From Chloroflexota bacterium (lineage in GTDB: Bacteria; Chloroflexota; Anaerolineae; Promineifilales; Promineifilaceae), in the NCBI GenBank assembly GCA_024275635.1, contig JAJRYT010000032.1, positions 1-35,695 on the forward strand: a DNA stretch of 35,695 bases, given 5' to 3'. The notes beneath the pieces were generated by a model. The model saw only the letters and a list, made by a program, of their open reading frames with translations. It was not told the origin of the DNA and did not search any database. The position numbers and the translations under genes were made by a program. Below, one piece after another: positions 19,158 to 27,152 of this stretch. The stretch's first letter is position 1, and every line of letters begins with the position of its first letter.

Positions 19158-19641
19158 AAACCACTCCCTCTTTCTCTATTTCTATCTCTTCCAACTCAAT
19201 CTCCTCGGCTGCTTTTAGGACTTCAGCAACGTTGAGGAGCAAAATCATGCGGTTGCCCAAGGTGGCGATGCCATCCAGGTAACGGCCGCTCATCCCAGCG
19301 ACGCTTTCTGGCGGCAGTTGGATGGCCTCAGCGGGAATGGTGACAAATTCGCGGGCGGTGTCTACGATGAAGCCGACGACCCGTTCCGTGTCCCGGATGA
19401 CGACGAGCCGGGTACGCTGATCAAACGGCCGTTTCTCAAACCGGAAGCGGGCGCGCAAGTTAATCACCGGAATGACCTGCCCGCGCAAAAAGACGACCCC
19501 TTCCACAAAATCGGGCGCGTTGGGAACTGGGGTAAACTCATCCACCATTTCTAACTGCTGCACATCCTGGCTGTTGACGGCGTAATTGGTTTCGGCCAGT
19601 TCAAAAAGGATGTAAGTGTCGGGTTTTTGGTTATCGGACAT
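19153..19641 (-). CDS. cheW: CheW coupling protein
   Basis: A 162-residue single CheW domain linking receptors to CheA. Typical features: early YILFELAETNYAV strand, GVVFLRGQVIPVINL (the conserved R-G-x-V/I-P-V-x-x-L core), then VVIRDTERVVGFIVD and a late RMILLLNVAEVL. An acidic tail of about 15 residues (EIELEEIEIEKE) follows. The ATG at 19641 has only a weak AGAG-type ribosome site. It lies between cheA and the MCP gene in the usual order. Confidence 0.96.
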   Translation of the reverse strand: MSDNQKPDTYILFELAETNYAVNSQDVQQLEMVDEFTPVPNAPDFVEGVVFLRGQVIPVINLRARFRFEKRPFDQRTRLVVIRDTERVVGFIVDTAREFVTIPAEAIQLPPESVAGMSGRYLDGIATLGNRMILLLNVAEVLKAAEEIELEEIEIEKEGVVS

Positions 19642-19659
19642 TGCTTTTCTCTTTCGAAT

Positions 19660-19722
19660 TGCGTAGTGCGTAGTGCGTAACCGGTTTACGCACTACGCTT
19701 CACGTTTCACGTTTCACGTTTC
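19660..19722. repeat. Heptamer array with strong hairpin between cheA and cheW
   Basis: GCGTAGT GCGTAGT GCGTAA, then CCGG, then TTTACGC ACTACGC: a nearly perfect 13-bp stem. Three CACGTTT units follow. The cheA stop (TGA, complement of 19707-19709) and its last codons (R-E-T) are read from the CACGTTT units. Confidence 0.88.
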
Positions 19723-21701
19723 CCATTCCTCATCACCACCAACTCTGCCCCATCTAAAATGAGAACGGCACGGCCGTCGCCCAGTTCGGTGGCGCCGGAG
19801 ATGCCGGGGACGCGGATGAGCGGGTCGGTGATGGCGCGGACGACGATTTCGCGCAGGCCGAGGATGCGGTCCACGACCAGCCCGGCCGTCTGCAAGCCGT
19901 TGCCGATGATGAGGGCAAAGGCACGGCCGTTGGCGGGCGGCAGGCAAAAGGCGCGGTTGAGTCGCAGCAGGGGCACGACCGCGTCCCGGTGGCGTAAAAT
20001 CTCGTTGTTTTCAAAGCGGGTGACGGCCGTTTCGTCAACCTCCAGCACTTCGCGCACGGCCGCCTGCGGGATGGCAAATCGCTGCCCGCTAACCGTCACA
20101 ATCAAGGCGTCGGCAATTGCCAACGTCAGCGGTAGTTCAATCGTGAAGCAGGTTCCCTGGCCGGGCCGGTAATCAAGCCGCATGACGCCGCCCAACTGCT
20201 CCACTGTCTGTCGGACGACGTTCATGCCCACGCCGCGCCCGGCGGCCATGTCGGCCTCGTCCTTGGTGGAAAGGCCGGGGGCACAGATGATGTCCAGAAT
20301 CCGCTCCGGCGTAACCGGCTCATTGTCCAGCAGCAGCCCCGCTTCTCGACCGCGTTGGGCTACTTTATCGGCGTTGATGCCCTGGCCGTCATCTTCAATC
20401 TGGATGATGACGACATCCCCTTCTGTTTTGGCCCGCAGCCAGATGGTTCCCTGGGCCGGTTTACCCTGCGCTTGCCGCGTTTCCGGGAGTTGTAGGCCGT
20501 GACTGATGGCGTTGCGGACGATGTGCAGCAGCGGATCCATCATTTTTTCGACGACGAGCTTGTCAATTTCGGTGTTCTGGCCGCTGATTTCCAGCCGCGC
20601 CTGCTTGCCGGATTGGCGCACCAGGTCGCGGACGACGAATTTCATGCGGGCGAAGGTTTCGCCGATGGGAACCATACGGGTACGCATGACGCCCTCGCGC
20701 AAGTCGCGCAGGTCGCGTTCGATGGCCTGGTTGATTTCTTTCAGGGCGCGCCATTGGTTTTTGGGCAGGATAGCCCGAAGCCCATCCAGCCGGTCTTCCA
20801 GCCGCGCCCGGTGGATGACGAGTTCGCCGACCATTTGCATGAGATCGTCCAGCCGGTTCAGGTCTACGCGGACGTAGTTGGTTTGTGGGGTGGCGATGGC
20901 GGTTTCAGGAATGGGAGCACGGCCGTTGTCGTGGATGGTTTCGGGGGGGGCGGAAACGGCCGTTTCGTAAGGCTGGTAGGTCAGGTAACTGCCCGCCCAC
21001 TCAGCCACCTGGCCCTCGGTAAATTTGGAGGCGACTAAAAAAAGAAACGAGATGCCGCCGGTGTCGGTGACGTTGGGCGCGCCGTGAATCAATTGACCGA
21101 TACTGGCAAACTGTTCACGGATGAAGTTGACGTTGACGCCTTTGGCAGCCAGCTCCGGCGAGGGTTCAAATTCAAACTGCCAGATGCGCTGTCCGGCGGC
21201 CACGGCTGCGGTCAATTGTTCCCGCACATTTTCCGACAGGGCCATAGGGTCAGCGGCCGGCCCGGGCGCGGAGGCTGCTTCCCGGGCGCTGCCCATCGTC
21301 TCCAGCAAGGCAATGACAGAATCGTTATTTTGTGGCTGCTGCTGCTGACGGCGGGCGACCAGCGATATTTCCAATGCCCTGGCGCCCACGAGCAACCCAT
21401 CATACGCTTTGGCGGTCAGCGTCACTTGCTCCTTGCGCAGTAGGCGCAGGTAGCTTTCCAGGTGATGGGCCACCTCGGCTACTTCTTCGTAGCCGACCAT
21501 GCCGGACATTCCTTTGAGAGAGTGGAAGCGGCGGAACAGATCGTCTACCAGGGCATAATCTGCCTTTTTTTGGCCGATGCCAGATTCGAGGGAGAGCAGG
21601 TTTTCGCGGACGGCCGTCAGGTGTTCGTCGCACTCAGCGTAATAATCTTCCAAGATTTCGGCGAAAAAATCGCTGTCTGTTTGAATCGTGGCGGTGGTCA
21701 T
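19707..21701 (-). CDS. cheA: Chemotaxis histidine kinase CheA
   Basis: A 664-residue CheA. The P1 Hpt domain carries the phospho-acceptor H60 in FRRFHSLKG. A middle region (about 165-245) has an unusual P2-like domain. P3 dimerisation (about 275-345) is followed by the P4 ATPase domain with HIVRNAISHG (N box), DDGQGIN and GRGVGMNVV, then the P5 CheW-like domain (about 530-660). It phosphorylates the CheY proteins and CheB. I start at ATG 21701; the frame stays open to 21782, but the extra 27 codons are repeat-derived. There is no obvious Shine-Dalgarno sequence before 21701. The C-terminus ends within a heptamer array. Confidence 0.98.
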   Translation of the reverse strand: MTTATIQTDSDFFAEILEDYYAECDEHLTAVRENLLSLESGIGQKKADYALVDDLFRRFHSLKGMSGMVGYEEVAEVAHHLESYLRLLRKEQVTLTAKAYDGLLVGARALEISLVARRQQQQPQNNDSVIALLETMGSAREAASAPGPAADPMALSENVREQLTAAVAAGQRIWQFEFEPSPELAAKGVNVNFIREQFASIGQLIHGAPNVTDTGGISFLFLVASKFTEGQVAEWAGSYLTYQPYETAVSAPPETIHDNGRAPIPETAIATPQTNYVRVDLNRLDDLMQMVGELVIHRARLEDRLDGLRAILPKNQWRALKEINQAIERDLRDLREGVMRTRMVPIGETFARMKFVVRDLVRQSGKQARLEISGQNTEIDKLVVEKMMDPLLHIVRNAISHGLQLPETRQAQGKPAQGTIWLRAKTEGDVVIIQIEDDGQGINADKVAQRGREAGLLLDNEPVTPERILDIICAPGLSTKDEADMAAGRGVGMNVVRQTVEQLGGVMRLDYRPGQGTCFTIELPLTLAIADALIVTVSGQRFAIPQAAVREVLEVDETAVTRFENNEILRHRDAVVPLLRLNRAFCLPPANGRAFALIIGNGLQTAGLVVDRILGLREIVVRAITDPLIRVPGISGATELGDGRAVLILDGAELVVMRNGKRET

Positions 21702-21737
21702 AGTTGAACTGTTCGTAAATAACCTGATGGTTTGAAG

Positions 21738-21785
21738 CTCGGTAATTGGCAATCGGGTAGTTATCGGCGCCCCAATTACCATTTA
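21738..21785. repeat. GTAATTG-type array between cheY and cheA
   Basis: GGTAATTGG on the left and CCAATTACC on the right form a perfect 9-bp inverted repeat around degenerate 7-bp units. The right end adjoins the stop of the first cheY (TAA, complement of 21783-21785). Same unit family as the core of the 123-bp element. Confidence 0.8.
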
Positions 21786-22166
21786 AGCTGACGGTTCGGC
21801 CGTACCTAACACTTCATTGACGGTCGCCGCTAACTCTGGCGGGTGAAAAGGCTTTGTCATGTAACGGGTAGCCCCGGCAGCCAACGCTGCCGAGCGGCTG
21901 GTTTCGTCGCCGCGGGTGGTGAGGATGATGACGGGCAAGTCTTGGTAGGCCGGGTGGCTGCGCAGGAATTGGAGCAGTTCCATGCCGTGCATGTCGGGCA
22001 TGTTAAGGTCGAGGATGAGAAGATGAACGGCCGTAATCGCCAGTCGTTCAATGGCTTCCAGGCCGTTACCAGCTTCTTCAAATTTTACTTTCGGGAGGGT
22101 TGACAAGGAGGCAATAACCATGCGGCGCATGGTGGGAGAATCATCTACGGCAAGAATGGTCTTCAT
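21783..22166 (-). CDS. cheY: Response regulator CheY, first gene of the che operon
   Basis: A 127-residue single receiver domain. D8/D9 (AVDDSP), phospho-acceptor D53 (ILDLNMPD), a T in ILTTRG and K in MTKPF complete the active site. It heads a ten-gene operon, 100 bp downstream of glgB and behind a plausible promoter with TATAAT inside a palindrome. GGGAAAG-type bases upstream of the ATG at 22166 are the likely ribosome site. The second cheY in the operon (12254-12643) is clearly different in sequence, so the two probably have distinct partners. Confidence 0.97.
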   Translation of the reverse strand: MKTILAVDDSPTMRRMVIASLSTLPKVKFEEAGNGLEAIERLAITAVHLLILDLNMPDMHGMELLQFLRSHPAYQDLPVIILTTRGDETSRSAALAAGATRYMTKPFHPPELAATVNEVLGTAEPSA

Positions 22167-22238
22167 TGGCTTTCCCTTCCCTAATTAAGTATAGGATGAA
22201 AAGGCTCAGTTTTTAAGTGAATTCAATTGCTCCTAAGA

Positions 22239-22275
22239 TTGACATATTATACAACACTATGTCAACTTAAAACAA
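22239..22275 (-). promoter_or_regulatory. Candidate che operon promoter with an overlapping palindrome
   Basis: On the minus strand TTGTTT (22275-22270) and TATAAT (22251-22246) are 18 bp apart, predicting a start near 22239. The -10 lies within an inverted repeat, TTGACATA at 22239-22246 and TATGTCAA at 22258-22265, which could be an operator. The -35 is weak and lies over the end of glgB. The palindrome could alternatively be a glgB 3' stem. Confidence 0.45.
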
Positions 22276-24486
22276 TGCAGCGGTATTGTTTTTGAGAAAA
22301 GTAATACCTAATGGGGGTAATGTTAGCTGAATTGAGTGCGGTTGTTCTTGCCAGGGGGTAGGGACGCTGGGCATTGGCTGGTCATTGACAACACCGCTGC
22401 CGCCGTAAATCGCTGCATCGCTATTTAATATTTCCACATATGTCCCGGCTTGCGGCACGCCAATTCGGTAGCCGTACCTCACCACTGGCGTGAAATTGCA
22501 CACCGCCAAGATGGCTTCTCCAGATGATGTATGCCGGGCAAAGGCCAAAATGCTCTGTTGATAATTGCGGAAATCCAGCCAGGTGAAGCCTTCCCAGGAA
22601 TTATCTATTTCGTATAGCGGGGGATTGGCCTGGTAAAGCTGATTCAAATCGCGCGTGTATTGCTGTAAGCCTCTGTGCATGTTGACTTTATCATACGCTA
22701 GCTCCAGTAAATCCCAATCTAAGCTGCGGGCTTCGCTCCATTCTTGCCATTGACCTATTTCACCGCCCATAAACATCAGTTTCTTGCCCGGATGGCCCCA
22801 CTGGTAGCCATATAGAAGGCGTAAATTAGCGAATTTTTGCCACAGGTCGCCGGGCATTTTGTCTAACATGCTCTTTTTCAGATGGACGACTTCATCATGG
22901 GAGAAGGGCAGGAGGAATTTTTCGCTGAAGGCGTAAAGCAGGGAGAATGTTAATTCACCCTGGTGGTAAGCGCGATAGAGGGGATCGGCGCTCATGTATT
23001 TTAAGGTGTCGTGCATCCAGCCCATGTTCCATTTCAGGTCGAAGCCGAGGCCGTTTTCCTGGGTGGGGCGGGTGACGCCGCCCCAGGAGGTTGATTCTTC
23101 GGCGATGGTTAAAACATCGGGGAATGTTTCATGAACCCGGTTGTTGAAAGCGCGAATGAATTCGATGGCTTCGATGTTTTCCCGGCCGCCGTAGCGGTTG
23201 GGAAGCCATTCGCCCGTCTCGCGTGAAAAGTCCAGATAGAGCATGGAGGCGACAGCGTCAACGCGCAAGCCGTCTATGTGGTATTTTTCCAGCCAGAACA
23301 GGGCGTTGCTGATGAGGAATTGGCGGACTTCGTAACGGCCGTAATTGAAAATCAATGTACCCCAATCGGGGTGTGTCCCTAAACGCGGGTCTTCATGTTC
23401 ATAGAGGTGAGTGCCGTCGAAAAAGCCCAGCCCATGTTCGTCGGTAGGGAAGTGGGCGGGAACCCAATCCAGAATGACGCCAATGCCGGCTTGATGGCAG
23501 GCGTCAATGAAGGCCATGAATTCGTCGGGTGTGCCAAACCGGCTGGTAGGCGCGAAATAGCCGGTAACCTGGTAGCCCCATGAGCCATCAAGAGGGTGTT
23601 CGGCTATGGGCAATAGTTCGATGTGGGTATACCCCATTTCTTTCACATAAGGCACAAGTTCTTGGGCTAATTCAGTGTAGGTGAGCCACTCCCACCCATT
23701 TTTGAGCCGCCAGGAGCCTAAGTGGACTTCGTAAACGCTGATAGGCGCGTTTAGCCCATTTTGTTCTGGCCGCTGGGCCAGCCAATCGGCGTCATGCCAG
23801 GTGTATTTGTTGATGTCCCACACGACTGAAGCCGTATGAGGCCGCATTTCGCTGAAAAAGCCAACCGGATCAGCTTTGGCGACGAGGTACTCTTTGTAGC
23901 GGGTTTTGATCTCATATTTATATCGCGCGCCTTCGCCCAGCCCAGGGATAAACAACTCCCAAATGCCGCTGCCCCGATGAAAGCGCATGGGATGACGACG
24001 GCCGTCCCATTGGTTAAAATCGCCGATAACGCTGACGCGCAGCGCGCTGGGCGCCCAAACGGTGAACAAGACTCCAAGACGGCCGTTTACCTCCCGAATA
24101 TGCGCCCCCAACTGTTCATAAATATGTAAATGTGTCCCCTCGGCCATTAAATAAGTGTCAAACTCCGATAGCAAACTGGGGTAAGTATAAACATCTTCGT
24201 ATGAGAATGTAGCGCCGTCGTCAGTGGTGATTTCGTAATGATAGGGAATTCGTTCATGACACTGGGGAAGATGCGCCTGGAAAAAGCCTGATGCGTCCAT
24301 TTGGACCATGGGTATCTTCATTGGTTCATCGTCCCGGACGACTGCCACTGTGGCCGCAAACGGCAAAAAGGCGCGGATAACCAGGCCAGATTGAGTAACA
24401 TGGGGGCCGAGAAAATCGAAGGGGTTGTCGTGGTAGCCGCCGACAACAGCGGCAACTTCTTCTGGGGAAGTTAATTGATTATCCAT
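22267..24486 (-). CDS. glgB: 1,4-alpha-glucan (glycogen) branching enzyme
   Basis: A 739-residue GH13 branching enzyme that makes alpha-1,6 branches in glycogen. An N-terminal GlgB extension (about 1-110) and CBM48 (about 115-215) precede the catalytic barrel: VYEVHLGSW start, DWVPAHFP, nucleophile D410 in [10 protein letters not shown], acid/base E463 in IAEEST, and D531 in FSHDEVVH. It is full length for bacterial GlgB with the N1 module. The ATG at 24486 has GGAG at 9 nt. It has its own promoter and no other glycogen gene is in the window. Its stop lies 100 bp before the cheY start. Confidence 0.98.
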   Translation of the reverse strand: MDNQLTSPEEVAAVVGGYHDNPFDFLGPHVTQSGLVIRAFLPFAATVAVVRDDEPMKIPMVQMDASGFFQAHLPQCHERIPYHYEITTDDGATFSYEDVYTYPSLLSEFDTYLMAEGTHLHIYEQLGAHIREVNGRLGVLFTVWAPSALRVSVIGDFNQWDGRRHPMRFHRGSGIWELFIPGLGEGARYKYEIKTRYKEYLVAKADPVGFFSEMRPHTASVVWDINKYTWHDADWLAQRPEQNGLNAPISVYEVHLGSWRLKNGWEWLTYTELAQELVPYVKEMGYTHIELLPIAEHPLDGSWGYQVTGYFAPTSRFGTPDEFMAFIDACHQAGIGVILDWVPAHFPTDEHGLGFFDGTHLYEHEDPRLGTHPDWGTLIFNYGRYEVRQFLISNALFWLEKYHIDGLRVDAVASMLYLDFSRETGEWLPNRYGGRENIEAIEFIRAFNNRVHETFPDVLTIAEESTSWGGVTRPTQENGLGFDLKWNMGWMHDTLKYMSADPLYRAYHQGELTFSLLYAFSEKFLLPFSHDEVVHLKKSMLDKMPGDLWQKFANLRLLYGYQWGHPGKKLMFMGGEIGQWQEWSEARSLDWDLLELAYDKVNMHRGLQQYTRDLNQLYQANPPLYEIDNSWEGFTWLDFRNYQQSILAFARHTSSGEAILAVCNFTPVVRYGYRIGVPQAGTYVEILNSDAAIYGGSGVVNDQPMPSVPTPWQEQPHSIQLTLPPLGITFLKNNTAALF

Positions 24487-24525
24487 CCAGTCTTACTCCG
24501 TAAACTATGCCTGATACTTTATCCA

Positions 24526-24554
24526 ATTGTACTTGTTTTTAACGTGACTGTCCT
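24526..24554 (-). promoter_or_regulatory. Candidate glgB promoter
   Basis: On the minus strand AGGACA (24554-24549) and TACAAT (24531-24526) are 17 bp apart, about 40 bp upstream of the glgB ATG, leaving room for the GGAG site. The rest of the 24487-24759 gap shows no gene. Confidence 0.5.
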
Positions 24555-24759
24555 TTGGGGGCTGCTTTTGTGTATAGAAAAATGATCCTGGTAGCGAAAT
24601 TGATGTAGAATAGCGGTAACTACTGCGGCGTCTTCCCGGAGGTTCACGAATGGTTCATTGGTTTCGTCGGACTAACCTCAGGGGGGGGCCGGCAGTTGCG
24701 GACAGCATTATTTTGCCTTGATGGAGCCTCAATCTGGGTGGCTACAGGGAGATCGTCTT

Positions 24760-24984
24760 ATGTTTGTTTTACTGCTGGATAATTCGGTGAAGGTTGAAGT
24801 GTATTGTGATGAAATGGACCGCGACTATGAGGACAATATCTGTGTTTCGTTTGTGGAAACATGCCCTGATGAGGAAAAGATTTTTCGGGCGAATGAGACG
24901 AATATTTACCTGACTCCTCAGCAGGCGGAGCAGCTTGGTGATTTGTTGGTACGGGCAGCCAAGATTGGCGCCAGGACTGGTTAG
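24760..24984 (+). CDS. Small acidic protein of unknown function
   Basis: A 74-residue acidic ORF that I do not recognise. It begins with a hydrophobic strand-like stretch (MFVLLLDNSVKVEVYCDEMD), has an acidic middle, and ends with a helix (TPQQAEQLGDLLVRAAKIGA). The ATG at 24760 has GGGAG 8 nt upstream; the frame is open from 24718 but that start has no site. The good ribosome site and codon pattern favour a real gene. It converges on the YwiC-like gene (30 bp between stops) and diverges from glgB. No function assigned. Confidence 0.55.
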   Translation: MFVLLLDNSVKVEVYCDEMDRDYEDNICVSFVETCPDEEKIFRANETNIYLTPQQAEQLGDLLVRAAKIGARTG

Positions 24985-25014
24985 CTGCTAATCCATCGTC
25001 ACAACAAGACGGGA

Positions 25015-25854
25015 TCAAATTAGCCAATAGCTGGCTATTATCCACAAACCGCTGATTATCTCGACGCCCAGTTCGATGAATCCAAACTGTTTGATATTAT
25101 CTACCGGGCGCGGTTTAGCTGCGGCCCAGCCGCCGCGAATAAGGAAGCCAATGAAGGGAACGGCCGTTGCTAAAGGCGCTGCGCTTGCTAACCCCATCCC
25201 TACAATGAATAATAACCCTCCCACATGCGCCGCCAAAACAGGCCACCGTGTCATGGGCCGGTTGTGGGTATCGGCCACGCGTAGGCGGACATATAAAGCC
25301 CCCAGCACACTCTGAGCGGCCATCAGCCCCCAAAGCGCCCATGCCAGGCTATCAATACGGCCGCTAGCCGCAATTGCCGCCGCGGGAGCCATCATGGAAA
25401 GGGTGGCCGCGCCGGCCAACTCCATCCATAATGAACGCAAATGGGAACGGCCGTAGCGTGCGGCGATTAAATATAAACTCAAAACGACTAAAAACGGTCC
25501 TGCCAGCCACAGCATCACTGCCCGATCCAGCGCCAGCAAGCCGACCAGACAAACAGCGCCCACAAGCGCCAGAGTCACGATCCAGCCGGCGGCAATCGGG
25601 CCATCGGCTGCCCGCGCCCTACCGCGCCGCGCCCGCATCCAAACCGTTGCCGGTTGGCGCATCAGGAAGACGGCCAAACCGCCGATGAGCGTAAGCAGTC
25701 CTGCCAGGTTAAATTGTCCGGCCACGCCGATGCCTACGGTAAACGGAACCAGCAGCCAGGGCCACGACCCATGCTCGGTCGGCATAACGATCTGCTTCCG
25801 ATAAATAAGGCGGGGAAATTGGATACGAGGCATTGGTTTGTTGACTGAGTTCAT
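25015..25854 (-). CDS. YwiC-like integral membrane protein
   Basis: A 279-residue polytopic membrane protein with about eight hydrophobic segments. The start of the conserved region, MPTEHGSWPWLLVPFTVG (24-41), and the Arg-rich loop after QPATVWMRARRGR match the YwiC-like family. Bacillus ywiC sits near anaerobic nitrate genes, but its biochemical role is unknown. Start options are 25854 and 25833 (MPRIQF); neither has a Shine-Dalgarno sequence. It is downstream of the HD gene, separated by a hairpin, so may be its own unit. Confidence 0.75.
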   Translation of the reverse strand: MNSVNKPMPRIQFPRLIYRKQIVMPTEHGSWPWLLVPFTVGIGVAGQFNLAGLLTLIGGLAVFLMRQPATVWMRARRGRARAADGPIAAGWIVTLALVGAVCLVGLLALDRAVMLWLAGPFLVVLSLYLIAARYGRSHLRSLWMELAGAATLSMMAPAAAIAASGRIDSLAWALWGLMAAQSVLGALYVRLRVADTHNRPMTRWPVLAAHVGGLLFIVGMGLASAAPLATAVPFIGFLIRGGWAAAKPRPVDNIKQFGFIELGVEIISGLWIIASYWLI

Positions 25855-25920
25855 GCTTATACGTATGAAGCAAAGCAGCCAGGATGCAAAGGTTATCGTT
25901 CTGATTTGGCGGAAGCTAAA

Positions 25921-25952
25921 GTGTAGGGTGATTTTGCAAAATCGCCCTGCAC
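25921..25952. repeat. 32-bp hairpin between the HD and YwiC-like genes
   Basis: Arms GTGTAGGGTGATTTT (25921-25935) and AAAATCGCCCTGCAC (25938-25952) pair at 13 of 15 positions, and the two differences are transitions that leave G-U pairs in one strand's RNA. GATTTTGCAAAATC at the centre is a perfect palindrome. It is 16 bp past the HD gene stop and may end that transcript, though only a short T run follows. Confidence 0.7.
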
Positions 25953-25967
25953 ATCAATTCACTCAAA

Positions 25968-26891
25968 TCACGTCTGAGCGCTGGCTTCTCCATAAATTTG
26001 ACGCACTTGTTGGACAATGTCCTGCTGCCGTAAATAGTCGCGGGGATCGCTTTCCTGGCGCAAAATGTATTGTAAGTATTGCTTTTGATTATCCAGGGCC
26101 TCTTGGTACAGGTCAACGTCAATCTGCCATCTCTTCTTAAAATGGAGACGAGCAAATCGGCCAATCATCTCTTGGATTGGCGCCAACCGTTGGGCCACAA
26201 AGTCATAAAATTCCACCGTTTTTTGTAACAGGTCAATCTCACTGGTATAGTTGCCAATTTGGCCTTCCTTAAATTCATGATAAAGGAAGAGTAGTTTTTC
26301 CAGATACACGTGATCGGCCATTTGAGCTATCAGGTCAGCGGCGGCTAACAGTTTGCCTAAAAGTTCTATCTCTTGGGAGGGGAATGAAATGGAAGCAACA
26401 TCAACGGACAAATCCGTACAACGTATTAGAAAACTGCCAGCGGTGATCGCGCTGTTGGAAAACCCGTTTGCCCGACTGTGCTTTTTTAGAAAATCTATAC
26501 TGCGTTGGTCATGATCGGCGAGATATTTAGCGCCGGTCCCTTCTCGATCATCTTTTTTTTGTATTAAGCCGGAGTCGTGAAATAAGGCGGCTGTAAGGGC
26601 CAAGAGGATATTTTTATTGTCTAGCTCCTGTCCGTCCAGAACGGCGCCATGTATTAACCGGGCCATTGCCAGAAAGACATCGGTGATGTGGTGCAGGTCG
26701 TGGTAGGGGGTGGAACAGGCCTGGAATCCGGGGTATTGGCCGTGATAGAGGTTAACGGCCGTTTCAAATGCCATCCTTACCAGTTCAACGTCAAAATCAA
26801 GCGGAAGCAGTTCCAAAATAGTCTGCGCTTCCATCCAAACTGCTTGCGGCGACTTCGTATCCACCAATTGAGCGAGTTGTAATTCTGGCAT
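25968..26891 (-). CDS. HD-domain phosphohydrolase resembling cyclic-nucleotide phosphodiesterases
   Basis: A 307-residue soluble protein. Metal-binding HD superfamily residues are clear: Y63-H-D-L-H-H68-I-T-D71-V, H105-D106 in ALFHDSG, and a later AAADLIAQM. The spacing and the YHxxxHxxDV motif resemble the class I (eukaryotic-type) cyclic-nucleotide phosphodiesterase catalytic core more than the HD-GYP type, which I do not see. The remaining 100 residues are helical. A signalling nucleotide is a likely substrate but its identity is unknown. The ATG at 26891 follows AGGA at a suitable distance. It seems to be a single-gene unit. Confidence 0.8.
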   Translation of the reverse strand: MPELQLAQLVDTKSPQAVWMEAQTILELLPLDFDVELVRMAFETAVNLYHGQYPGFQACSTPYHDLHHITDVFLAMARLIHGAVLDGQELDNKNILLALTAALFHDSGLIQKKDDREGTGAKYLADHDQRSIDFLKKHSRANGFSNSAITAGSFLIRCTDLSVDVASISFPSQEIELLGKLLAAADLIAQMADHVYLEKLLFLYHEFKEGQIGNYTSEIDLLQKTVEFYDFVAQRLAPIQEMIGRFARLHFKKRWQIDVDLYQEALDNQKQYLQYILRQESDPRDYLRQQDIVQQVRQIYGEASAQT

Positions 26892-27028
26892 TGGATTATC
26901 CTGTTATGATAGGGAAATAAAACATGTCCCACTCCAACCCATTGTAACGCAAGAGTTTCCAAATGTCATAACACACGGGAGTGGGAGCCTTCAAAATTTC
27001 TGCCCAAATCACCTCTCAAACATACGAA

Positions 27029-27152
27029 GGGCTTGTTCAAAATTAACTTTGTAGTTTGCTGGTAATTGGTAATTGAGTAATTGGGCAATTACCAGTTACT
27101 AATTACTTGGTTACAGCTTTTCAAAACGCCAAAGTTATAAACGAGCGCGCCC
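27029..27152. repeat. 124-bp inverted-repeat-bounded element, copy 2
   Basis: Aligns end to end with the copy at 3070-3192, differing at about ten positions. Left end GGGCTTGTTCAAAATTAACTTT and right end AAAGTTATAAAC then GAGCGCGCCC are the inverted termini. The inner GTAATTG-type array folds back. Its last base overlaps the stop codon (TAG, complement of 27152-27154) of the secreted glycosidase gene. Both copies therefore lie in the same orientation, exactly at a stop codon. Confidence 0.87.

Noticed and set aside
18364..19218. Long plus-strand frame opposite the MCP gene
   Set aside because: Its Gly-rich low-complexity translation is the antisense of the Ala/Glu-rich MCP coding sequence; no ribosome site or family match.
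21702..21782. N-terminal extension of cheA by 27 codons
   Set aside because: The extension is read from GTAATTG-type repeat DNA; conserved P1 sequence starts after the ATG at 21701.
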